Positions 1-6,426 of a stretch of DNA of 7,510 nucleotides are shown here, piece by piece. The notes under the pieces were generated by a model. The model had not been told where the DNA came from. It searched no databases and saw only the letters and a program-made list of their open reading frames with translations. Both the position numbers and the translations under genes were made by a program. Source of the DNA: Candidatus Firestoneibacteriota bacterium. GTDB lineage: Bacteria; JACRDZ01. The stretch spans positions 1-7,510 of the forward strand of contig JACRDZ010000220.1 of NCBI GenBank assembly GCA_016212735.1. The letters run 5' to 3'. Positions within the stretch are counted from its first letter, which is position 1. Every line of letters starts with the position of its first letter.

Positions 1-536
1 ATGCAGATGGCATAAATGCTCTTTTTGGTGATGCAAAGATTTTTAAAAAATTGAAAACTCAAATTGTAATAACTCCCCATACAGGAGAATTTTCACGGTT
101 AACTGGAAGAGAAATACAGTATATAGATAAAAATAGAATTGATGAAACAGAAAATTTTTTAAATAATTATGATAATATGGTTTTAGTACTTAAAGGAGCG
201 AATACTCTTATTAGCAACAAAAATATTATTTATATGAATTTAACAGGTAATTCAGGTATGGCTACAGCAGGGAGCGGTGATGTATTAACAGGTATGATAG
301 GGAGCTTCATCGGGCAGGGATTAAAACCTTTTGATGCTGCCAAACTGGGAGTATTCATTCATGGATTGGCTGGAGATATTGCTTCAGGTAAAAAAAGTGA
401 GATGAGTATTATTGCAACGGATATTTTAAATAGTATTCCACAAGCTATATTGAAACTTCTAAATTATAATTCATCATCAAAAAATTATTCTCTGGGAAAT
501 CTGGTTTCGATCCCAGATTTTTTTCGAAAAATATAA
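1..536 (+). CDS. nnrD: ADP-dependent NAD(P)H-hydrate dehydratase domain (5' truncated by window edge)
   Basis: This is the C-terminal part of the enzyme that dehydrates damaged NADHX/NADPHX back to NAD(P)H, using ADP or ATP, in the cytoplasm. The frame is open from base 3 and reads ADGINALFGD at once, the family's DADGxNAL motif, so an ATG at 51 is internal and the gene starts outside the window. Further hallmarks are TPHTGEF (substrate region), VLKGANTLI, the nucleotide-binding stretch TGNSGMATAGSGDVLTG, and HGLAGD. Many bacteria carry this domain fused behind the NnrE epimerase (Nnr/YjeF); the missing 5' part would decide that. After the usual end (ATDILNSIPQAILKLL) there is an extra Ser/Asn-rich tail of about 22 residues, encoded partly by a terminator hairpin. 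It is convergent with the protease, stop codons 7 bp apart. The family call is very secure. Confidence 0.95.
   Translation, partial: ADGINALFGDAKIFKKLKTQIVITPHTGEFSRLTGREIQYIDKNRIDETENFLNNYDNMVLVLKGANTLISNKNIIYMNLTGNSGMATAGSGDVLTGMIGSFIGQGLKPFDAAKLGVFIHGLAGDIASGKKSEMSIIATDILNSIPQAILKLLNYNSSSKNYSLGNLVSIPDFFRKI
491..524 (+). terminator. Intrinsic terminator inside the 3' end of nnrD
   Basis: A perfect 7-bp inverted repeat, TCTGGGA (491-497) and TCCCAGA (511-517), with a 13-nt loop, is followed directly by seven T (518-524). A nested alternative stem, ATCTGG/CCAGAT, uses the same 3' arm. On the minus strand the same stem is followed by GAATAATTTTTT, so it may also weakly terminate the convergent protease transcript. 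It lies before the nnrD stop codon, so the last codons may be transcribed inefficiently. Confidence 0.72.
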
Positions 537-543
537 TTATTAT

Positions 544-3500
544 CTAACATTTTTTAATAATAAAATCAACAATCTTAGGGCTTAAATAATAATAAAAGTT
601 AATCATGTATCTTCCGTAAAAACCAGATATAAGTTCAGTATCGCGGAATCTTGTAAGGTTTTCTGTCTTTTTATTTAATAAAGAACCAATAAAACAATTT
701 TTCTTTTTATCACTGCTTGTATTATTATTATTGCTGCTGGGAGGACTTTGTACTGTTACAATAGCAGTTCCTTCTGCGGTATTTCCGTCTATGTCTGTAA
801 CTTTAACGCGAGCAGTATAAGTTTTTGGATATTGATAAGTATAACTTTCAGAACTCTTTTTACCATTAATATCTGTAAGCCCATCCCCATCAAAATCCCA
901 TTTGTAACTGACTTCCGGATATGAAGAAACAGCAGTAAAGGTTACATATAAGGGAGATGTTCCTATGTTTGGATTGGCACTTAAGCTTACAGTAATATTT
1001 TGATTAGGAATGTTAACAGTTATACCATCAGAATAACCGATATTGCTCCATAATCCTGCACCGTTTTTTGCTTTAACATTAAAATAATAAGTGATTCCCA
1101 TATTTAAATCCAATCCATCTTCTGTAACTGAAGTATTTGTTTTTGCTGATTTCCATGCTAGAATATCAATTGCTCCGCCAGATGTGCCGATTGAATATTG
1201 ATATTCTGCTATACCTGATTCTGGATCAGATGAATACCATCCTGCGGTAAGTAATGTATTGCTTTTTGTGCTTTCCCCTGTATCTATAACTTCAGGAGTA
1301 CTGGGAATTGTATCATCAGATATTATTAATGTACTATCTATTGGAATTTCTGTCATATAGATGTCAAAATTACCGTATCTGTCGTCCATCCAAACAATTC
1401 TATTACCAGAAATACTTGGATATATTTGTGAAGAAAAATCTGAAGTAATTTGTGTTTCTTTTTTTGTATCCAGATCATAAAGATAAATATCATTATTATT
1501 ATTGCGATAATCCATCCATACAATTTTACTCCCAAATATGGAAGATGCAGATTGATCTTTTAAGTCATTGGTTATTTGAGTCTCTTTACTTTTACCTATA
1601 TCATACATGTATATATCTGCATTATCATTACGAAAAAAATCTGTCCAGATAATATAATTTCTGAATATTCTAGGCTCTGCGCAATAAGTTTGATTATTAG
1701 TAATTTTAGTTTTATTTTTAGTCTCAATATCATAAAGATAAATATATGATATATATGATTCATCAGAAGTATACTGTTCTTCCCCCCATACTATTTTACT
1801 TCCATAAATATGAGGTTCAAATTCAATATTAGATGTTTCAGTGATATCTGTAAATTTATTTGTATTTAGATCATAAAGACGTATATCAAAATTTTTATTA
1901 CGCTCATGCATCCATACAATACTATTTCCATAGATAAAAGGAAGATATTGATAATAAATATCATTTGTTAACCGTGATATTTTTTGTGTATGCAAATCAT
2001 ATAAATATACATCAAAATTATCATTAACATAGCTAATCCATACAATTTTGTCATTATATATAACAGGATATTTTTGATAATTATTGTCTGTATTGATTTG
2101 TATATTTTTATCAGTTTCTAAATCATATAATGCTATGTTGGAATTATCATTAAGTCCGTCTTCCCATACAATTTTATTATCAAATATATAAGGATCCCAA
2201 TTTTCGAATTTATTGGAATGAATTTTTTTAATTCCCAATCCTATTTTGAAACTTAATTTTTGAGTATAACTGTTATCTGTTTGAATCAGCAGATTAAATT
2301 CCACTTTTGTATCAGAAGAAATCCGTGTTTTAGCTATCTGGAATATAAAAGGGATTGTACTATTATCTTTACTTTCATTACTGTTTATTGCACCAAAATC
2401 GCATGAAGAAACAATAATTGAACTTATATTCGGATTTGCTGAACTTAATGCAGCAGAAACGGCTGAAGCATCCATCCAAACATTTTTCAATTTAATTATT
2501 AGTTTTACTTTTTCTCCGGCTTCAAGAAGCTGATCTCCGTCTCCTTCAATTTCTTCTATGTCAACTATTTCCTGAATCTTGAAAAACGGTTTACTTTTTT
2601 CAGTAAGAGCTTTGTAAGCATTAATTCTGCCTGCTCCCATTTGACCATAATAATCTTCTGATAAAGCATCACATGTGGCAATCATTCTGCCCTTTATTTC
2701 CGTATTGGTAATATCTGGATATGCTTTTATTATTAATGCTGCTAAACCTGCAGCATGAGGTGTTGCCATGGAAGTCCCTCTTGCACGGTAATATACATTA
2801 TCAACAATGTTTGTTCCATCTCCATACAAATCCGTTTGATTGGATTTTAAAGATAAAATATTCTCATATGTCCTTTTAATAGAATCATCTTCACTATCTC
2901 CACCCGGAGCAGAAACATCAACATTAAATCCCCAGTTTGAATAATCTGATTTTTTATCATCATGATCTACAGATGCAATTGCCATTACATTGATATTATT
3001 CGCAGGAGAGAAATGAGATACATTCATATTTTCATTTCCCGCTGCAGCAATAATAATACATCCTTCATATACAGCATAATTAATTGCATCTTCCAGAGTT
3101 GACGGAGAACCAAATCCGCCCCATGAACAATTTATTACATCAGCACCATTACGAGCAGCATATTTTATCCCTGATGATAATGTTGATATTGTTCCAGCAC
3201 CAAAATCATCATCCAATGCTTTTACTGCCATTACTTTTGCAAGCGGTGCGACACCGATTATTCCTAAATTATTATTACCGACTGCGGCAATTGTACCTGC
3301 AACGTGAGTCCCATGTCCCAGTCCATCCATAGGATCATTATCCGGTTTGGAAGAATCCATATTTTTTCCAGCAAAATCCCAGCCCTTTACATCATCTATA
3401 TAACCGTTATTATCATCATCTTTTGAATTATTAGGTACTTCAGACTTATTTATCCAGATATTGCTTTTTATATCATTATGGTTATAGTCAATTCCTGTAT

Positions 3501-4293
3501 CTACAACTGCTACAATAATATCGTCTCCAAGAGAAGTATCCCATGCATGTTCTGCATCAATTTTTTTTAATCCCCATAAATCGTCATAATCCTGTCCCCA
3601 GCTTCCCTTTTTCATATAGTATGTATCATTAGGAATCATATTAACTTTAAAAATATAATTTGGTTCAGCATAAACAACATCTGGATTTGCTTTATATTCT
3701 TTTGCCATGAGCAGTATATCCGTGTCTTTTGAAGTGTTTAGAATATAAGTATTATTTAAATCAGGTGTTTTAATATTTTTTGGAGCTCGTTTCCTTCTTT
3801 CATCAAGATGGCTGATTAATTTTTCCTGAGCTTTTATCCCTTGTTCAAGTATTTCTCGTTCTGCTTTATCTTCTTTTTTTAGTCCTCTTAACTTATTTTT
3901 TAAATTTTTAAGTGTAAAAAGAGGAGTATCCGAATCTTTAAAAACTTTTTCTATAGAAGTTATATTATATTTTATATTTAAATCTTGAATCCTTTCTAAT
4001 GCTTTTCTATGAATCGTACTGTTATTTAAAGTGTCATTCAAACTCTCTTCTTGTATTTCAACTTCTCTAAGTTTTACAATGAGTTGCCCTGGAATATAGT
4101 TTTTGTTTTCAGATTTTCTAAAATTGGATGGTTTTCTTAAAAATTCAGATTTTTTATTTTTTTGAGATTTGATTTTTTGTTCTTTTTTAATTTTAGTATT
4201 ATATTCTACTGCATAAATACAATTTACCCCAAGTAATACAAAACTGAATACAATTAATAAAAACATATTCAAATTTTTCTTATAATTATACAT
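544..4293 (-). CDS. Secreted subtilisin-like (S8) serine protease with propeller, Fn3-like, PKD and degenerate CFI-box C-terminus
   Basis: This is a large exported serine endoprotease, 1249 residues. In order: a Sec signal peptide (about 1-29, hydrophobic core MFLLIVFSFVLLGV); a propeptide (about 64-220, IPGQLIVKL to VVYAEPNY) interrupted by a charged helical insert (about 126-172); the S8 domain (about 222-560) with Asp265 (VVDTGID), His327 (GHGTHVAGT), oxyanion Asn420 (AAAGNEN) and Ser508 (GTSMATPHAAG), all intact. A DDDNNGYIDD loop between Asp and His is probably a calcium site. Next come a CARDB/NEW3-like beta-sandwich (569-688), seven about 42-residue propeller repeats (about 695-985; KIVWxDxR, DIYLYDL, ITxD), an Fn3-like domain (992-1093), a PKD domain (1097-1182, YKWDFDGDG), a Ser/Asn/Lys linker, and a shortened CFI-box tail from Cys1200. 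AGGAGG four bases upstream fixes the start. The target is unknown; the propeller and PKD domains suggest binding to polysaccharide, protein or cell surface. Confidence 0.95.
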   Translation of the reverse strand: MYNYKKNLNMFLLIVFSFVLLGVNCIYAVEYNTKIKKEQKIKSQKNKKSEFLRKPSNFRKSENKNYIPGQLIVKLREVEIQEESLNDTLNNSTIHRKALERIQDLNIKYNITSIEKVFKDSDTPLFTLKNLKNKLRGLKKEDKAEREILEQGIKAQEKLISHLDERRKRAPKNIKTPDLNNTYILNTSKDTDILLMAKEYKANPDVVYAEPNYIFKVNMIPNDTYYMKKGSWGQDYDDLWGLKKIDAEHAWDTSLGDDIIVAVVDTGIDYNHNDIKSNIWINKSEVPNNSKDDDNNGYIDDVKGWDFAGKNMDSSKPDNDPMDGLGHGTHVAGTIAAVGNNNLGIIGVAPLAKVMAVKALDDDFGAGTISTLSSGIKYAARNGADVINCSWGGFGSPSTLEDAINYAVYEGCIIIAAAGNENMNVSHFSPANNINVMAIASVDHDDKKSDYSNWGFNVDVSAPGGDSEDDSIKRTYENILSLKSNQTDLYGDGTNIVDNVYYRARGTSMATPHAAGLAALIIKAYPDITNTEIKGRMIATCDALSEDYYGQMGAGRINAYKALTEKSKPFFKIQEIVDIEEIEGDGDQLLEAGEKVKLIIKLKNVWMDASAVSAALSSANPNISSIIVSSCDFGAINSNESKDNSTIPFIFQIAKTRISSDTKVEFNLLIQTDNSYTQKLSFKIGLGIKKIHSNKFENWDPYIFDNKIVWEDGLNDNSNIALYDLETDKNIQINTDNNYQKYPVIYNDKIVWISYVNDNFDVYLYDLHTQKISRLTNDIYYQYLPFIYGNSIVWMHERNKNFDIRLYDLNTNKFTDITETSNIEFEPHIYGSKIVWGEEQYTSDESYISYIYLYDIETKNKTKITNNQTYCAEPRIFRNYIIWTDFFRNDNADIYMYDIGKSKETQITNDLKDQSASSIFGSKIVWMDYRNNNNDIYLYDLDTKKETQITSDFSSQIYPSISGNRIVWMDDRYGNFDIYMTEIPIDSTLIISDDTIPSTPEVIDTGESTKSNTLLTAGWYSSDPESGIAEYQYSIGTSGGAIDILAWKSAKTNTSVTEDGLDLNMGITYYFNVKAKNGAGLWSNIGYSDGITVNIPNQNITVSLSANPNIGTSPLYVTFTAVSSYPEVSYKWDFDGDGLTDINGKKSSESYTYQYPKTYTARVKVTDIDGNTAEGTAIVTVQSPPSSNNNNTSSDKKKNCFIGSLLNKKTENLTRFRDTELISGFYGRYMINFYYYLSPKIVDFIIKKC

Positions 4294-4297
4294 ATTT

Positions 4298-4303
4298 CCT
4301 CCT
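4298..4303 (-). promoter_or_regulatory. Shine-Dalgarno site of the protease
   Basis: AGGAGG on the minus strand, four bases before the ATG at 4293. It supports the first methionine over the second one (residue 10) inside the signal peptide. Confidence 0.85.
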
Positions 4304-4344
4304 GATATATTTACACATTAAAAACCACATACTTTTACTACATT

Positions 4345-4373
4345 ATAATATAATAATGCAAAAAATAAAGCAA
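4345..4373 (-). promoter_or_regulatory. Candidate sigma70-type promoter of the protease
   Basis: Reading on the minus strand, TTGCTT (4373-4368), a 17-bp spacer and TATTAT (4350-4345). A consensus TATAAT overlaps at 4347-4342 but is too far from the -35 (20 bp). The leader would be about 45 nt and contains the strong ribosome site. The -35 lies only about 12 bp from the edge of the long hairpin element. The AT-rich surroundings make chance matches possible. Confidence 0.5.
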
Positions 4374-4384
4374 AAAATCAAATA

Positions 4385-4605
4385 TTCAGAAATTTCCCAA
4401 AATCGAAAAAATGAACCACAGAGTGCACTGAGATATATTTATAATTTTAAAACTCTGTGTCCTCAAATTAATTTTTACTTATAAAAGCTTTGTGTTTTAT
4501 GATCTTTCTTACTTTTTTTTGAGAACACTGAGTAATAAATAAAAATAAAATAAAAAATACTCTCTAGTTCTCTGTGGTTAATTTCTTTCTTGGGAAATTT
4601 CTGAA
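4385..4605. repeat. 221-bp long imperfect hairpin (MITE-like) with CACAGAG/CTCTGTG motifs
   Basis: The ends are a perfect 16-bp inverted repeat, TTCAGAAATTTCCCAA (4385-4400) and its complement (4590-4605). Inside are further paired blocks with nearly the same centre: AACCACAGAG (4414-4423) with CTCTGTGGTT (4570-4579); CTCTGTGTCCTC (4453-4464) with GAGAACACTGAG (4521-4532), 10 of 12 pairing; and ATAAAA (4481-4486) with TTTTAT (4495-4500) around an 8-nt loop. All centres fall at about 4490-4497, so the segment can fold as one long cruciform or RNA hairpin. I see no reading frame in it and no clear target-site duplication. The ACAGAG/CTCTGTG wording resembles intergenic repeats I remember from many environmental genomes, here eroded. 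A non-autonomous mobile element is the likeliest reading; a structured RNA is an alternative. Confidence 0.75.
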
Positions 4606-4608
4606 GCT

Positions 4609-4716
4609 ATGATAATAGGGCTCGATACCTTTAATAAACTGATAACTCTGGGATATATCGAACGTTTTGGCAAAGGAAAAGCAACTTATTATAAGTTAAA
4701 GAAAAAAAGAAATTAA
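4609..4716 (+). pseudogene. Remnant of a winged-helix C-terminal domain (Fic- or RecG-like/AAA_4 type tail)
   Basis: A 35-codon frame from ATG 4609 to TAA 4716 reads DTFNKLITLGYIERFGKGKA followed by TYYKLKKKRN. This resembles the last helix and wing of winged-helix domains that end Fic-type AMPylators and RecG-like ATPases (pattern: L-x-x-LG-x-hydrophobic-x-R-x-GKG-x-x-TYY-x-L). The frame is open upstream only to a TAA at 4579-4581, inside the right arm of the hairpin element, and no start or remaining domains are visible, so it is most likely the 3' stump of a gene lost by insertion or deletion. No ribosome site precedes the ATG. It is convergent with the RNA ligase gene. The exact parent family is uncertain; a functional 35-residue peptide is less likely. 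Confidence 0.5.
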
Positions 4717-4740
4717 GGCATCAATATCGTATACACAGTA

Positions 4741-4762
4741 AAAATAATAACACAATAGTGTT
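4741..4762 (-). terminator. Weak candidate terminator of the RNA ligase gene
   Basis: On the minus strand, 3 bp after the stop codon, AACAC-TATT-GTGTT forms a 5-bp stem with a 4-nt loop and is followed by ATTATTTTT. The stem is short and AT-rich, so termination would be inefficient; it is the only candidate after this gene. Confidence 0.38.
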
Positions 4763-4765
4763 GTT

Positions 4766-5821
4766 TCATTCATTATCCAACAAGTAATCGTTATTTATAA
4801 CCTTTATACTTAATCTCCCATCTAAAATATCGCTATGTTTTTCAGTAACAGGCCGAATTACAATACCTTCTCGCGGAGTATTGGTACCCGGATAATTTCC
4901 CTTTGCCAATTCAAGTAATTGTTCAATAGTATGAAAAAATATAAAATTGTCGTTTATTATAGGAACGGTTTTTAACCCTAATTTTTTACATGTGTTTATA
5001 AAATCATTGTAATCCAAATATCTTTTATTATTGATGTCATAGATATTGAAGAAAAAGACATCAACTTCTTTTAAACGCATAGGATTTTTCTGAATGCCTG
5101 GACCGGCAAGTTCACCTTGAAGGCAGAAATTTCCTGAAGATTTTAATTTATTTTCAAGATCATATTTTTTAAATATTTTCCAATATAGATTTTCTTCATT
5201 TTCAATGAAAGATAAATTTCGTGAACATATATCAAATTCTCCATCGCAATGAATAAATGAAACGCTTGTACCGTCAATTTTGGTTGATATATAACATTGT
5301 AAATTGTTAAACTCTGCAGTTACCATTGGAAATGACTGAACTCTTAGCTCGTCCGTTTTGGGGCACAAAAATGCAGGATAATTTCTTTTGATTTCACCTT
5401 TGAATGATATCGGAATTACTGTATCATATTTTTCAATTTTTAATAATGCTGTTACATCATCACCTTCGGCAAATTTATATTCCGGTTTTTCTCGAGTATC
5501 TGTTTCATATTTAAAACCGCTTAAAATTGATATAGGGAAACAAATACCCTGGCTAATCTGTTTTCTTAATCTTCTTGTTTTAATCCGAAATCCTTTGACA
5601 ATACCATTGTCAATAAAACAATTGGTTCGAAGAAATTCAAATTCAGGCAGTTCCGGCAAGACGGAATCTATTTCGATATAAACAACTATATCCCCGGGCT
5701 TAAATTCACCCTTACGAGTCACAACCTTCCATCCTAATATCGCGGCAACTTCAATATTATCAGCATTTGGTATCGGTTGAATATCTATTATTTTTTGAAT
5801 CGAAGCTAATTTTCTATCCAT
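4766..5821 (-). CDS. ATP-dependent RNA ligase, DRB0094 (DraRnl/Rnl5) family
   Basis: This enzyme seals RNA 3'-OH/5'-phosphate breaks through a lysyl-AMP intermediate. The 351 residues match the size of Deinococcus DraRnl (about 340). The N-terminal part (about 1-120: RKLASIQKI, IEVAAILGWKVV, KPGDIVVYIEIDS) is the family's OB-fold-like module, found at the N-terminus rather than the C-terminus. The nucleotidyltransferase core carries motif I KIDGTS with nucleophile Lys181, an SRN arginine (Arg201), motif III LQGELAGP (Glu237), motif IIIa VFFFNIYD (255-262), motif IV REGIVIRP (Glu318) and motif V LSIKVIN (Lys340). All catalytic motifs are present, so it should be active. The start is fixed by the conserved RKLASI opening; no Shine-Dalgarno site is visible. 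It is divergent from the XRE-ImmA operon. RNA repair after stress or nuclease attack is the usual proposal for this family; the natural substrate here is unknown. Confidence 0.93.
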   Translation of the reverse strand: MDRKLASIQKIIDIQPIPNADNIEVAAILGWKVVTRKGEFKPGDIVVYIEIDSVLPELPEFEFLRTNCFIDNGIVKGFRIKTRRLRKQISQGICFPISILSGFKYETDTREKPEYKFAEGDDVTALLKIEKYDTVIPISFKGEIKRNYPAFLCPKTDELRVQSFPMVTAEFNNLQCYISTKIDGTSVSFIHCDGEFDICSRNLSFIENEENLYWKIFKKYDLENKLKSSGNFCLQGELAGPGIQKNPMRLKEVDVFFFNIYDINNKRYLDYNDFINTCKKLGLKTVPIINDNFIFFHTIEQLLELAKGNYPGTNTPREGIVIRPVTEKHSDILDGRLSIKVINNDYLLDNE

Positions 5822-5832
5822 AGATGTATTTC

Positions 5833-5860
5833 ATTATAAAATATTGTTGTAATTAATCAA
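5833..5860 (-). promoter_or_regulatory. Candidate near-leaderless promoter of the RNA ligase gene
   Basis: On the minus strand, TTGATT (5860-5855), a 16-bp spacer and a consensus TATAAT (5838-5833). The -10 ends 11 bp before the ATG, so transcription would start about 5 nt upstream of it. This fits the lack of a Shine-Dalgarno sequence. The whole intergenic region is AT-rich, so the match needs a mapped start site. Confidence 0.5.
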
Positions 5861-5981
5861 TATAATTTTCAGATTGTAATCAAAAATTTATCATAGACAA
5901 TCGAAAAATCGAATATTATAATAATATACAATAATTTTTTAAAGGCATAAATTATGGTTAAATTTCTAAATGAAAAATATC

Positions 5982-6010
5982 TTGACTTTATTCTAATGTT
6001 ATGTTATTCT
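5982..6010 (+). promoter_or_regulatory. Sigma70-type promoter of the XRE-ImmA operon
   Basis: TTGACT (5982-5987), a 17-bp spacer and TATTCT (6005-6010). The leader is about 30 nt and ends with AAGGAG (6033-6038), 7 bases before the ATG. This is the best -35 match in the window. Confidence 0.7.
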
Positions 6011-6017
6011 TATAACA
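5997..6017. promoter_or_regulatory. Candidate operator for the XRE regulator
   Basis: TGTTAT (6002-6007) and ATAACA (6012-6017) form a perfect 6-bp inverted repeat with a 4-bp spacer, and a further direct TGTTAT lies at 5997-6002. The sites cover the -10 and the start region of the operon promoter, where binding would repress. XRE regulators paired with ImmA-like proteins usually autoregulate, so this is the natural target, though not proven. Confidence 0.5.
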
Positions 6018-6045
6018 GAACAGAAAGAAAAAAAGGAGAAACCAT

Positions 6046-6417
6046 ATGAAAAAAACTTTTGGGGAATATCTAAGAGATCTGCGTATAGAGGTAGGTTATA
6101 GTCTCAGGGCTTTTGCTAAAGAAGTTGGTATGCAACCTTCAAATTTGAGTCTTATAGAAAATGATAAAGTAAATCCTCCCAGGGATAAAGAAATACTATT
6201 CAAATTAGCTGAAGCTCTTAAATTAGAAAAAGGATCTGAAAAATGGGGAAATTTTTTTGATTTATCTGTTAAGGATATTGATAAATTACCGGTAGATATT
6301 TCAAATGATGAAGAATTAAGAGATATGCTGCCTATTATGTTAAGAACAATAGCAAATGCAAAACTTTCAAAAGAAGAAATATTGAAGCTAATAAATAAAA
6401 TAAAAGAAAATAAATGA
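6046..6417 (+). CDS. XRE-family (Cro/C1-type) helix-turn-helix regulator
   Basis: This is a 123-residue cytoplasmic DNA-binding protein. Residues 5-60 form the five-helix HTH: FGEYLRDLRIEVGYSLRAFA, then KEVGMQPSNLSLIEND with the recognition helix near 31-40, then LFKLAEALKL. Residues 83-123 are a charged helical tail (ISNDEELRDM, LSKEEILKLINKIK) likely used for dimerisation or to contact the partner protein. The start is supported by AAGGAG at 6033-6038. The next gene, an ImmA/IrrE-like protein, follows after 9 bp, so the two form the common XRE-COG2856 pair in which the HTH represses its own operon and the partner relieves it. Inverted TGTTAT/ATAACA sites overlap the promoter. It could serve as the antitoxin of a toxin-antitoxin-like pair; the sequence alone does not decide between that and a phage-type or stress switch. 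Confidence 0.9.
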   Translation: MKKTFGEYLRDLRIEVGYSLRAFAKEVGMQPSNLSLIENDKVNPPRDKEILFKLAEALKLEKGSEKWGNFFDLSVKDIDKLPVDISNDEELRDMLPIMLRTIANAKLSKEEILKLINKIKENK

Positions 6418-6426
6418 AAGGTATAA

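Noticed and set aside
1353..1652. Short open frames on both strands inside the propeller region
   Set aside because: They overlap conserved propeller blades in the protease frame, have low-complexity translations and lack ribosome sites.
3084..3332. 82-residue plus-strand frame rich in His and Leu
   Set aside because: It lies opposite the catalytic domain (His327 region) of the protease and has no homology-like pattern; a shadow of the real gene.
4215..4235. Possible lipobox (LLGVNC) in the protease signal peptide
   Set aside because: Asn at -1 does not fit the lipobox; ordinary signal peptidase I cleavage after IYA is more likely.
4414..4579. CRISPR-like array from repeated ACAGAG/CTCTGTG words
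   Set aside because: The words are short, alternate in orientation and pair with each other; spacing is irregular and there are no uniform repeats.
5388..5681. 97-residue plus-strand frame
   Set aside because: Antisense to the OB module of the RNA ligase, whose frame is clearly the conserved one.
5913..5927. ATATTATaATAATAT palindrome in the divergent intergenic region
   Set aside because: A pure A/T palindrome is easily produced by chance in such AT-rich DNA and is not placed on either promoter.
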